Below are positions 55,490 through 64,000 of a DNA stretch of 64,000 bases, piece by piece. This DNA is from Methanosalsum zhilinae DSM 4017 (lineage in GTDB: Archaea; Halobacteriota; Methanosarcinia; Methanosarcinales; Methanosarcinaceae): the NCBI RefSeq assembly GCF_000217995.1, contig NC_015676.1:908103-972102 (forward strand). The letters run 5' to 3'. The notes under the pieces are model-generated. The model was not told the origin of the DNA, ran no database searches, and was given only the letters and a program-made list of their open reading frames with translations. The position numbers and the translations under genes are program-made. Numbering within the stretch: position 1 is the first letter of the stretch; each line of letters begins with the position of its first letter.

Positions 55490-57100
55490 TCATTGTTCCT
55501 CTGCCTCCTTTTTTTCCGCCTTATCCCGGATCTCTTTTAGAGTTGCTCTCAGTCTGGCTCTTTCCATTGGCAATGATTCTTCATGTAACTCGATATAGAG
55601 AGCCTTCAGCAGACAATAGAGCATCAGGACCATTATGATCATGAATGGAAATCCTCCAATGATCGAAGCGGTTCGCAGCGCTTCCAGTCCACCGGCAAGA
55701 AGTAGAACCGCAGCAAAGGCGCCTTCAAGACTACCCCATATTATCCTGAGTATAAGTGGTGGATTTGGATTTCCTTTGGATGTAAGCATACCGATCACAT
55801 AAGTTCCCGAGTCTGAAGATGTTATGAAGAAGATAGCAACTGAAATCATGGCCACTGCAATGAGTACGCTAGAATATGGAAAATGGCTGAGCGCACTGAA
55901 GAATCCTAATGCAGAATCAATTTCTACCAGTTCAGCAATACCAGCTGCTCCGAAATGCTCAATATAAAGTGCGGAACCTCCAAAGACACTGAACCAGACC
56001 ATACCAACAGCAGTAGGTGCAAGCATCACGCCTACAACAAAACTTCTAATTGTCCGGCCCCGGGAAACACGGGCTATAAATGAACCAACAAAGGGCGCCC
56101 AGGAAATCCACCATGCCCAGTAGAATATTGTCCATGCTGCACTCCATCCATCAGCACCCTCTGCAGCAGGGTCAATCCAGAAAGACATCTGCAAAAGGTT
56201 TTGCAGATAACCCCCTACAGAATGGGTGAATATGTCCAGAATAAACAGTGTAGGACCAACAATGAATATCAGGACTAAAAGAAGAGCAGCAATTGTAAGG
56301 TTGAGCTGACTTAGCCACTTGATACCCCGGTCTATTCCGGTTGAGGTAGATATGACCGCCAGAATAGTAACAACAACTATTATCAAAACCCATAGATCTG
56401 GTGTACTTACAAAACCAAATAATTCTTCAAGTCCAGCTCCTATCTGCATGACTCCCAGACCAAGGGTTGTAGCTATTCCAAAGAGGGTTGCAAGAACACC
56501 AATGGTATTTACAAGTACACCCCAACCACCTTCAATACCTTTCCGTCCAAGGATAGGTTCCAGTGTGGAACTCAGTAGCATTGGTAATCCTTTTCTGTAT
56601 GAAAAATATGCAAGGGAGCCGGCAACCACTGAGTAAATAGCCCATGGATGGAATCCCCAGTGGAAAAATGAATACCTCATAGCTATGTGAACTGATTCTG
56701 CAGTATTTGCCTCCCCGTGGGGTGGCCACATGTAGTGCCAGATTGGTTCAGAGACACCCCAGAATAATAGACCTATACCCATACCGCAGCTGAAAAGCAT
56801 GGCAAACCATGCCATGTTGGAATAAGCCGGTTTTTCATAATCTCCACCAAGCTTGATTTCACCCAGCGGACTTAACATCAGATATACAATCAAAACAAGA
56901 AAAATACTTCCTCCAAGTATGAATGACCAGCCGAGACTGTCTACCATCCATGTAAAAGTTAAATCCATATATTCTCCGAAAGGTTCTGGAAACAGAACAC
57001 CAACTAGAACAAAGCTGCCTGCTAGAAATAAAGAGATCAGGAATGTAGGTGTTTTTGCAGCTTCAGAGAATGAGGTAAGCCCTTTTTGTTCATCTTTCAA
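55490..57100 (-). CDS. BCCT-family compatible-solute transporter
   Basis: A 536-aa transporter with 12 predicted transmembrane helices. The BCCT signature WAWWISWAPFVGSFIARVSRGRTIRSFV is near residue 330, and the substrate-site aromatic cluster IGLLFWGVSEPIWHYMWPP is near 105. Such carriers import glycine betaine, choline or carnitine with Na+ or H+, and betaine uptake is central to salt adaptation in halophilic methanogens. The C-terminal tail is charged (EIRDKAEKKEAEEQ). The substrate is inferred from the family. Confidence 0.93.
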   Translation of the reverse strand: MKDEQKGLTSFSEAAKTPTFLISLFLAGSFVLVGVLFPEPFGEYMDLTFTWMVDSLGWSFILGGSIFLVLIVYLMLSPLGEIKLGGDYEKPAYSNMAWFAMLFSCGMGIGLLFWGVSEPIWHYMWPPHGEANTAESVHIAMRYSFFHWGFHPWAIYSVVAGSLAYFSYRKGLPMLLSSTLEPILGRKGIEGGWGVLVNTIGVLATLFGIATTLGLGVMQIGAGLEELFGFVSTPDLWVLIIVVVTILAVISTSTGIDRGIKWLSQLNLTIAALLLVLIFIVGPTLFILDIFTHSVGGYLQNLLQMSFWIDPAAEGADGWSAAWTIFYWAWWISWAPFVGSFIARVSRGRTIRSFVVGVMLAPTAVGMVWFSVFGGSALYIEHFGAAGIAELVEIDSALGFFSALSHFPYSSVLIAVAMISVAIFFITSSDSGTYVIGMLTSKGNPNPPLILRIIWGSLEGAFAAVLLLAGGLEALRTASIIGGFPFMIIMVLMLYCLLKALYIELHEESLPMERARLRATLKEIRDKAEKKEAEEQ

Positions 57101-57490
57101 AGTTAAAACCTCCTGTAAATAAAATATCCAAATATTTGCTCATAAAAGTACCAGATGCAAAAATTAGAAACAAAATATCCTTTTGTTAAGATCCTTAAAG
57201 GGAATACTACCCACCAGACTAAAGGCAGATGAAAATTTTGTTTCTGTCAACAGTAAAAACCTTTTATACATTGAGACATTCTGGAAGCTGATTATCTGGG
57301 AATTAACTACTTTATGCCTGAATATGGTTTTCTTATCCTTAGAAGATCATTTTTTTAATGCAACTTATAATTTTTCATTATCAATAACAGATTTAATTTT
57401 TTATAATTTACTGACATAATTGACATAACCTATTGTAGAATAAACGCAATGGATATATTCATTGGTATAGTTATAGATTCACCAATTATT
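57101..57490. promoter_or_regulatory. Divergent intergenic region, BCCT / HTH-CBS
   Basis: No gene is supported in this 390-bp stretch. The frame at 57183-57419 starts with TTG and has no ribosome site or family resemblance. The BCCT promoter should lie just to the right of 57100. Confidence 0.35.
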
Positions 57491-57500
57491 TTATATATTT
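57491..57500 (+). promoter_or_regulatory. TATA box of the HTH-CBS gene
   Basis: TTATATATTT is centred 27 nt before the ATG at 57523, the canonical distance for a leaderless archaeal transcript; no ribosome site is present between them. Confidence 0.55.
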
Positions 57501-57522
57501 ATAATTACCATCAGTAATATAC

Positions 57523-58080
57523 ATGCAACTTCCCACACCTGAAACTATCAAGAAAAAAAGAACTGAACTTCTAATGACTCAAAATGAGCTTGCTAAAAGG
57601 GCTGGTGTAAGTCAACCACTGATTGCAAGAATCGAAGCTGGAGACGTTGATCCCAGATTATCAACCCTGAGAAAAATATTTGATGCTCTTGAAGAGGTTG
57701 AAAATGAAAATATACTGGTAAAAGATGTCATGCATTATCCGGTTATTCATATATCTCCGGAGGATACTGTAGATCGGGCTGTTCATTTGATGGAAGAATA
57801 TGGTTTTTCTCAGATTCCTATAATTTCTAACGGGGTTCCCATTGGAAGTATATCTGAAGATATGATCGTAAAATCTATGGCCGATAAGAAAAGTTCGGCA
57901 ATTTCAAAGATGAAATCAATTGACCTTATGGAAGGTTCTTTTCCGACTGTATCTCCGGATAATGACATTTCAATCGTGTCTCCTATACTTGAAAGGAGTC
58001 ATGCAGTACTGGTTATGGAAAAAGGAACTGTTGTGGGCGTTATAACCAAGCACGATGTCATGAAATTATTGCATTCCTGA
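57523..58080 (+). CDS. HTH-XRE plus CBS-pair regulator
   Basis: A 185-aa transcription factor: an XRE-type helix-turn-helix (about 5-58, RTELLMTQNELAKRAGVSQPLIARIE) followed by two CBS domains (about 66-120 and 125-185). CBS pairs bind adenosine nucleotides or SAM, so the protein likely links DNA binding to energy or cofactor state. Similar HTH-CBS proteins occur widely in methanogens. The target is unknown; it is next to the BCCT promoter and the aminotransferase. Confidence 0.9.
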   Translation: MQLPTPETIKKKRTELLMTQNELAKRAGVSQPLIARIEAGDVDPRLSTLRKIFDALEEVENENILVKDVMHYPVIHISPEDTVDRAVHLMEEYGFSQIPIISNGVPIGSISEDMIVKSMADKKSSAISKMKSIDLMEGSFPTVSPDNDISIVSPILERSHAVLVMEKGTVVGVITKHDVMKLLHS

Positions 58081-58214
58081 TCAAGATTGAAATGATTAGC
58101 TAAAATTATATAATAGATCCTCATTAAGAATGAATGCCTAATCATTATTTGAAAAATCTACTATTCAAGCAAATGTCTAATTTAAATTTTTTCTAAACAG
58201 AAGGTGAACCCAAT

Positions 58215-59369
58215 ATGGATCTGGAAGATAAATTGCTTATGATGCCCGGGCCTGTTCCGGTAGCACCACGTATTCTTAGAGCTATGTCAAAGCCAATGAT
58301 AAATCATAGAAGTATGGAATTTTCAAAGATTTATGATGACTGCCGGAAAAGTCTGAAAAAGATATTCAATACCAATAACGACATCTTTGTTATAAGTGGT
58401 TCTGGCACAGCTGCTATGGAAGCTGCAATAGGTTGTACTTTAGGGAAAAACGATTCAATTGTTGCAGTAGAAAATGGTAAATTTGGTGAAAGGTTTAAGA
58501 TCATAGCTTCAAGATATGGAAAGGTCATTCCTGCAGAGTTTGAGTGGGGGGAATCTATAGACCTTGATCTGGTTGAAGATAAGTTATCAGAAGGCGCAAA
58601 AGCAATTGCAATGGTGCACAATGAAACATCCACCGGTATCTTAAATCCTGCAGAGGATATCGGCAAACTTGCAAAAAAATATGATGCTCTGTTTATAATG
58701 GATGGTGTTACATCCATTGGTGGAGATGAGGTTATGGTTGATAAGTGGGGTGTTGATATTGCTGTTGTGGGGTCTCAAAAATGTATTGGTGCTCCACCTG
58801 GTCTTTCGATGATATCTGTAAGCGAAAAAGCATTTGATCTTATGGAAGGTGTAGATTCAGTACCATATTATTCGGACCTTAAAGCCTATAAGAAAAGTGC
58901 AGATAAAGAACTAACTCAGACTCCATATACTCCTGCTATACCGCTGTTTTACGGACTTCAGGAATCCCTTAATATAATAATGGAGGAGGGAATGGATGCA
59001 AGAATCAATAGACACAGGACATTTGCCATGGCTGTTAGGAAGGCAATGGAATCAATGGACATTGAAATGTTTCCGTCATTAAACGAATACAGCGGATATT
59101 CAAATACTGTTTCGGCCATGAAGGCACCTGAATCCATCAATGGGAATGATCTGAAAAGAGAAATGCTTGAGAGAGGTATAATTATAGCTGGTGGACAGGC
59201 ACACCTTAGCGGTAAGATTTTCAGGATAGGAAATATGGGTAATATAAATGCAAACAGCCTGCTAACAACTCTGCAGTCACTTGAAACTGTTCTTCATAAG
59301 CATGGTCATATAACGGATTTTGGTGCAGGAATAGAAGCTGCTTCTGATGTTTTGGATAAAGTTTTATAA
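58215..59369 (+). CDS. Class V aminotransferase (serine/phosphoserine-glyoxylate type)
   Basis: A 384-aa PLP enzyme. N-terminal MMPGPVPVAPRIL, SGSGTAAMEAAIGCTL near 62, IMDGVTSIGGDEV near 156 and the PLP lysine in VVGSQKCIGAPPGLSM near 187. Family annotations include alanine-glyoxylate, serine-glyoxylate and phosphoserine aminotransferases; a Methanocaldococcus homologue has been reported to act on phosphoserine, so serine biosynthesis is a reasonable guess. It is followed 26 nt later by ribC. Confidence 0.85.
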   Translation: MDLEDKLLMMPGPVPVAPRILRAMSKPMINHRSMEFSKIYDDCRKSLKKIFNTNNDIFVISGSGTAAMEAAIGCTLGKNDSIVAVENGKFGERFKIIASRYGKVIPAEFEWGESIDLDLVEDKLSEGAKAIAMVHNETSTGILNPAEDIGKLAKKYDALFIMDGVTSIGGDEVMVDKWGVDIAVVGSQKCIGAPPGLSMISVSEKAFDLMEGVDSVPYYSDLKAYKKSADKELTQTPYTPAIPLFYGLQESLNIIMEEGMDARINRHRTFAMAVRKAMESMDIEMFPSLNEYSGYSNTVSAMKAPESINGNDLKREMLERGIIIAGGQAHLSGKIFRIGNMGNINANSLLTTLQSLETVLHKHGHITDFGAGIEAASDVLDKVL

Positions 59370-59389
59370 CAGAAATTATTCAATTATAG

Positions 59390-59860
<471 letters not shown>

Positions 59861-59906
59861 AAACTTATTTAGTTGACCAATAAATAGCGAAATTTGGAGA
59901 TAGTTT

Positions 59907-60311
59907 ATGTCAATAAAACTGGGATTTGTTGTAGCTGAATTTAATAGAGACCTTACATATCAGATGGAATTACTTGGAAAGGAGCATGCAAAATTTTTGG
60001 GAGCTGAGGTAGTAGATACCATTCTTGTACCAGGAGTATATGACATGCCTCTTGCAATCAAGAATCTATGTAAGAGAAATGATATTGATGCGGTAGTAAC
60101 AATGGGAATGGTTATAGAAGGTGTTACTGAGCATGATGAAATCGTAGTGCAGCACGCTTCCAGAAAAATCATTGACCTGTCATTGGAATTCGATAAACCG
60201 GTTACTCTGGGGATTGCAGGGCCTGGAATGACCCGTATGGAAGCTCATCAGAGAGTGGATTATGCCAAGAGGGCTGTGGAAGCGGCTGTTAAGCTTGTAC
60301 AGAGACTATAA
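59907..60311 (+). CDS. ribH: 6,7-dimethyl-8-ribityllumazine synthase
   Basis: A 134-aa subunit that assembles into a pentamer or capsid. [18 protein letters not shown] carries the catalytic histidine region, [14 protein letters not shown] the ligand site and [15 protein letters not shown] the phosphate-binding site. GGAGATAGTTT precedes the ATG. With ribC and ribL it forms the flavin cluster; the aminotransferase downstream is separated by 32 nt. Confidence 0.95.
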   Translation: MSIKLGFVVAEFNRDLTYQMELLGKEHAKFLGAEVVDTILVPGVYDMPLAIKNLCKRNDIDAVVTMGMVIEGVTEHDEIVVQHASRKIIDLSLEFDKPVTLGIAGPGMTRMEAHQRVDYAKRAVEAAVKLVQRL

Positions 60312-60343
60312 TTATATATATTATCACGCATTTTGAGGTTTTG

Positions 60344-61483
60344 ATGGCATCTACAAGGCTTAAGCGAATGGAAGAATCGGCAACAATTCGAATAGCAAAC
60401 ATTGCAAACAGATTAAATAAACAGGGGGCAGATGTAATAAGTTTTAGTCTGGGGGAGCCTGATTTTGATACCCCAAAGCATATTTGTGATGCTGCATCAA
60501 AAGCCATGTTTGATGGAGCAACCCATTATGCACCTTCAATGGGAATTCCGGAACTTAGAAAAACAATTGCAGAAAAGCTTTGTACTGAAAACAGGCTTGA
60601 TGTAACTGAAGACAATATCCTGGTAACACCAGGAGCAAAACAGGCCATTTTTGAGATAATGATGTCGGTTCTTGATGATAATGATGAAGCGATTCTGTTT
60701 GATCCAGCGTGGGTCTCCTATGATCCATGTGTCAAGTTTGCAGGTGCAAACAGCGTATGGGTTCCAACAGATCCCGATAATGGATTTATGCCTGAAGATG
60801 TATCTGAATACATAACACCAAAGACCCGCATCATAGTTGTAAATAGTCCATGTAATCCTACAGGCGGGGTATATGATAGGGATGTGCTTAAGCAGATTGC
60901 AGATGTAGCTATAGACAATGACCTGTTTGTCCTCTCTGATGAGATATATGAAAAGATAATTTATGAAAGAGAACATGTAAGTATCGGATCGATGGATGGC
61001 ATGGAGGAGAGAACCATTACTGTAAATGGCTTTTCAAAAGCTTATGCAATGACTGGTTGGAGGCTTGGGTATGCATGTGCCCCTCCTGAGATCCTTAAAG
61101 GCCTGTTAAAAATTCATTCGCATTCTGTAAGCAGTGCTACAACATTTGCCCAGTATGGTGGAGTAGCAGCACTTACAGGTGATCAGGAACCTGTAAGTGA
61201 AATGGTCCGGGAATTCAGGACAAGACGTGATATTCTGTTAGATGGGTTGAATTCGCTGGGAATCAGATGCAAAAAGCCTGACGGTGCATTTTACGCATTT
61301 GCTGATGTAAGCGATTACGGCACCGGTGATGAGGTTGCAGAAGAGATGTTGTCAAAAGCGCATGTGGCAGTTACGCCAGGATCTGCTTTTGGAGAAAGTG
61401 GAAAAGATTTTATCCGTATATCTTATGCAACATCTCAGTCAAGGATACATGAAGCTCTAGAAAGAATTGAAAGCATTCTTTAA
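60344..61483 (+). CDS. Class I aspartate aminotransferase family enzyme
   Basis: A 379-aa PLP enzyme: LGEPDFDTPKHICDAA near 36, NSPCNPTGGVYDRD near 168, SDEIYEKIIY near 198 and the PLP lysine in VNGFSKAYAMTGWRLGYA near 229. The family includes aspartate, tyrosine and other transaminases, and the donor/acceptor cannot be assigned. GAGGTTTTG lies before ATG 60344. It is the last gene of the plus-strand series. Confidence 0.92.
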   Translation: MASTRLKRMEESATIRIANIANRLNKQGADVISFSLGEPDFDTPKHICDAASKAMFDGATHYAPSMGIPELRKTIAEKLCTENRLDVTEDNILVTPGAKQAIFEIMMSVLDDNDEAILFDPAWVSYDPCVKFAGANSVWVPTDPDNGFMPEDVSEYITPKTRIIVVNSPCNPTGGVYDRDVLKQIADVAIDNDLFVLSDEIYEKIIYEREHVSIGSMDGMEERTITVNGFSKAYAMTGWRLGYACAPPEILKGLLKIHSHSVSSATTFAQYGGVAALTGDQEPVSEMVREFRTRRDILLDGLNSLGIRCKKPDGAFYAFADVSDYGTGDEVAEEMLSKAHVAVTPGSAFGESGKDFIRISYATSQSRIHEALERIESIL

Positions 61484-61532
61484 AGTTCTTGATTTATTTC
61501 TATACTTACAAATCTTTTTTTATTATCCTTCA

Positions 61533-61961
61533 TCATTTGTCAGTTGAATAACGGTCAATGATTTCTTTAATAATCTTACCACTGCTGCAAATATCACATT
61601 CCCGGAATTTAGAAACACGAACAACCTTTATATCAAACCCTTTTTCCTTCAGTGTTTTTTCAAGTTCCTGCTGGTCAAAATGCTGATCATGTCCCAATGC
61701 AATGATGTCTGGATTAATTTTTCTTAGTGGTTCAAATATATCATGCTTACTTCCTGCAATTGCTCTGTCAACAACTTTTAGTTCATTTACCATCATTACG
61801 CGCTGTTTTGTAGGTATTATAGGTCTGGGCTTATGTTTGATCATGGATTCCCATGCAACAATTACGAATAGTTCATCTCCCAGCTTTTTTGCTTCAGTAA
61901 GATAGTGCACATGTCCCGGATGTAAAATATCAAATGTACCTGTTGCAAGCACCCTTGTCAA
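61533..61961 (-). CDS. ribL: FAD synthase (archaeal RibL type)
   Basis: A 142-aa nucleotidyltransferase: ATGTFDILHPGHVHYLTEAKKLGDEL has the HxGH signature, and the C-terminus holds cysteines in RECDICSSGKII. Archaeal RibL adenylates (or cytidylates) FMN to give FAD and works with an air-sensitive cysteine. The start is a TTG at 61961 with GGTGA 5 nt upstream; the frame runs to 61988. It faces the aminotransferase convergently and is near ribC/ribH. Confidence 0.9.
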   Translation of the reverse strand: MTRVLATGTFDILHPGHVHYLTEAKKLGDELFVIVAWESMIKHKPRPIIPTKQRVMMVNELKVVDRAIAGSKHDIFEPLRKINPDIIALGHDQHFDQQELEKTLKEKGFDIKVVRVSKFRECDICSSGKIIKEIIDRYSTDK

Positions 61962-62201
61962 AAAAATCACCGTTTGGAAGATAGTCAATGTATTTGGATT
62001 AATAGATTTTACAGGATTTACTGCTATAGGTTATAAAGATAAATAAATTTATTGACATAACCAAAATTATAGAAACAAGTATTGTAAAAACGGCGTTATC
62101 TTTTTATCAATATCCGGTCTAATTATTAATAAGAAAACATTTTTATTAAGCCATATTTACCGATGCAAGGGTCAGATGTTGAATTTTGGGGATACTGAAC
62201 T

Positions 62202-64000
62202 ATGAATATTAAAATCAGGGATTTTTGTGAATTACTGTTTGGAGACCTGCAGAATGGTATATGGGTGGTTGATAAAAATGGATCTGTTGTTTTTGCTAAT
62301 AGCTCGATGAAAAGATTTCTTGGTATTGAAGATAATAATAGATCTATGGGAATTTTTGATAAATATTTATCTCAACAGTCTTTAAATGGAGTTGTATATT
62401 ATGATAGACTGGCAGTAAAGGTAAAGACACTGCTTCAGGTAATTCCATTTGAAAATATGACAATGGAGACCACCTCTGGAAACCATCTATATGGCAGTGG
62501 TATGTTGATACCCTATCTTGATGAAAATAGCAATTATAGTGGATTTTTTGGCGTTCTTGAAAACATCAAGAGCTGTCAGAATGAAAAGGAATTTTTTGGC
62601 TCAAAAAAAAGTTCGGAGAAAAAACTGCAATCCGTTTATAGGAACAGTCCTGTAGTAGCTTTTCTCTGGAGTGCTGAAAAGGACTGGCCTGTAAAGTATG
62701 TTTCTGAGAACATATCCCAGTTTGGATACATTGCTGAAGAGTTAATGTCTGGAAATCTCAAGTATGGTGATCTAATTCATCCGGAAGATATTGATAAGGT
62801 CAGGAATGAAGTAGCAAGATATGAATCTGAAGGAAAAACGTTCTTTTCTCAGGAATATAGAATATTAACCAAAAAGGGAAAAGTAAGATGGGTTATTGAA
62901 AGATCTCTGATAGAACGTAATGAAGATGGAATACCGATTCATTTTCAGGGTATAATAATTGATATAACTGAACGCAAGAAAGCAGAAAAGGCACTTGAAG
63001 AATCTGAAAAAAAATTCAGGGCTCTTTTTGAAAATGCAAATGATGCTATTCTATTACATGATCTTGATGGCAATTTTCTGGAAGTGAACAAAGTAGCCTG
63101 CAGTAAACTTGGATATGCAAGAGATGAATTATTGAAAATGAATATTAAAGATTTCATTTCTCCAGAATGTACTCTTACTGCTTATGAAATGATTAAAAAA
63201 GCAAAAGATGATAAACATTCGGTATTTGAAGTTGTTCATGTGCGTAAGGATAACTCTACTTTCCCTGCAGAATTGAGTACCAGCCATTTCAGGTATCATG
63301 GAAAATCTGTAATTCTTTCAATATGCAGAGACATCTCAGAAAGAAAGCAGGCAGAGAAGAAACTGAAAAAGTATGCTGATGAGCTTGAGCGCTCAAATGA
63401 GCTAAAAGATCTGTTTACAGATATTCTTCGACATGATCTTCTAAACCCTGCAGGAATAATCGACGGTTTTACAGAAACGGTTCTGGAAATGGAAAATAAT
63501 GAAACAAAGATCGAGATTCTGCAGAAAATAAGGAACAACAATAAAAAAATCATTCATATGATAGAAAGTGCTTCAGAGTTTGCACGTCTGGAAACCATGG
63601 ATGATATTGAATTTAAAAAGATTGATATCTGCAGTTTAATTGACGATGTAATTGAGAATTTTGAGCAAGATATTTCTCAAAAGAATATGGATGTTGAATT
63701 TATTTCCACTCAGAAATGTTATGCTTTGGCTAATGAGGTCATTGAAGATGTATTCTCGAATCTGTTGTCCAACGCCATCAAATATAGCCCTGAAGGTAGT
63801 AAGATATTGATTGAAATAGCTGATAAAGACGATTACTGGAAAGTTCAGGTGATAGATGAAGGAGTGGGTATTCCCGATGAACATAAATTGCATATATTTG
63901 ATCGGTTCAAAAGAGCTGCTAAAGGTGGAGTGAAAGGAACGGGATTGGGGCTTGCTATAGTAAAAAGAATTGTTGAACTTCATAAAGGAGAGTATGGGGT
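62202..64000 (+). CDS. PAS-domain sensor histidine kinase (partial, runs off window)
   Basis: ATG 62202 follows TTTGGGGAT and the frame is open to the window end (about 599 codons, no stop). PAS domains occupy about 5-130, 140-255 and 270-385; the second has the PAS_3 pattern SENISQFGYIAEEL, with a trailing RWVIERSLIERNEDG strand. The phospho-acceptor is ILRHDLLNPAGII near 412, a variant box common in Methanosarcina kinases. The ATPase has NLLSNAIKYSPEG, DEGVGIPDEH and KGTGLGLAIVKRI, all intact. No membrane segment. The C-terminus is missing. Confidence 0.92.
   Translation, partial: MNIKIRDFCELLFGDLQNGIWVVDKNGSVVFANSSMKRFLGIEDNNRSMGIFDKYLSQQSLNGVVYYDRLAVKVKTLLQVIPFENMTMETTSGNHLYGSGMLIPYLDENSNYSGFFGVLENIKSCQNEKEFFGSKKSSEKKLQSVYRNSPVVAFLWSAEKDWPVKYVSENISQFGYIAEELMSGNLKYGDLIHPEDIDKVRNEVARYESEGKTFFSQEYRILTKKGKVRWVIERSLIERNEDGIPIHFQGIIIDITERKKAEKALEESEKKFRALFENANDAILLHDLDGNFLEVNKVACSKLGYARDELLKMNIKDFISPECTLTAYEMIKKAKDDKHSVFEVVHVRKDNSTFPAELSTSHFRYHGKSVILSICRDISERKQAEKKLKKYADELERSNELKDLFTDILRHDLLNPAGIIDGFTETVLEMENNETKIEILQKIRNNNKKIIHMIESASEFARLETMDDIEFKKIDICSLIDDVIENFEQDISQKNMDVEFISTQKCYALANEVIEDVFSNLLSNAIKYSPEGSKILIEIADKDDYWKVQVIDEGVGIPDEHKLHIFDRFKRAAKGGVKGTGLGLAIVKRIVELHKGEYG

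Noticed and set aside
57183-57419. 78-aa plus-strand frame
   Set aside because: TTG start, no ribosome site, no family; in a divergent promoter region.

Overview
The window is chromosomal DNA of a methanogenic archaeon of the Methanosarcinales, probably a moderately halophilic methylotroph of the Methanosalsum/Methanohalophilus type. The deciding evidence is a complete mcrBDCGA operon (25229-30166) for methyl-coenzyme M reductase. Archaeal housekeeping genes (aIF-1A, archaeal LeuRS, KEOPS subunit Cgi121, ATP-dependent DNA ligase, archaeal riboflavin and FAD synthases), AT-rich spacers with TATA boxes, and a BCCT compatible-solute transporter fit this. The genus is an inference. I see no rRNA, tRNA, CRISPR array or intact transposon.

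Layout. 1-6.9 kb: start of a BioD-like/DRTGG protein, ADP-forming acetyl-CoA synthetase, iron-sulfur flavoprotein, PQQ-type sugar dehydrogenase, ACT plus UPF0210 pair, a small Cys-rich protein and a HIT protein. 7-18.6 kb: a tiny DUF4177-like gene, a degenerate histidine kinase, tRNA methylthiotransferase, GlpX phosphatase, Cgi121, threonine synthase, leucyl-tRNA synthetase, a decayed IS200/IS605-like end, nitrilase, and small unknowns. 18.7-25 kb: DJ-1 and DUF2117 pair, multi-PAS histidine kinase, aIF-1A, coiled-coil protein. 24.7-30.2 kb: mcr operon with a long, structured upstream region and a typical terminator. 30.2-33.3 kb: aroA, thyA-type gene, htpX. 33.4-37.3 kb: a lipoprotein, a secreted coiled-coil protein and a DUF5667 protein diverge from a membrane-tethered winged-helix regulator. 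37.4-43.9 kb: ACT protein with homoserine dehydrogenase, DNA ligase, a DUF2111/DUF2124/DUF1059 block, a TnpB-like 3' end remnant, DEAD-box helicase. 44.4-51.5 kb: methyltransferase, RecQ, three paralogous small multidrug-export-family proteins, a cysteine-less AhpD-like protein and an orphan MacB-type permease. 51.5-57.1 kb: cupredoxin/PKD surface protein, a 1-kb AT-rich region with a hidden 56-aa membrane protein and a GC-rich hairpin pair, YdbS/YdbT pair, BCCT transporter. 57.5-64 kb: HTH-CBS regulator, class V aminotransferase, ribC, ribH, class I aminotransferase, ribL, and a PAS histidine kinase running off the window.

Functional links. ribC, ribH and ribL supply flavins (and the family's F420-related chemistry elsewhere). 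thrC and the ACT-homoserine dehydrogenase pair serve threonine and homoserine synthesis. aroA and the thyA-type gene are 3 nt apart and look co-transcribed. The most system-like unknown is the 33.4-37.3 kb envelope cluster: exported helical proteins facing a regulator with an outside sensor domain and an inside DNA-binding domain.
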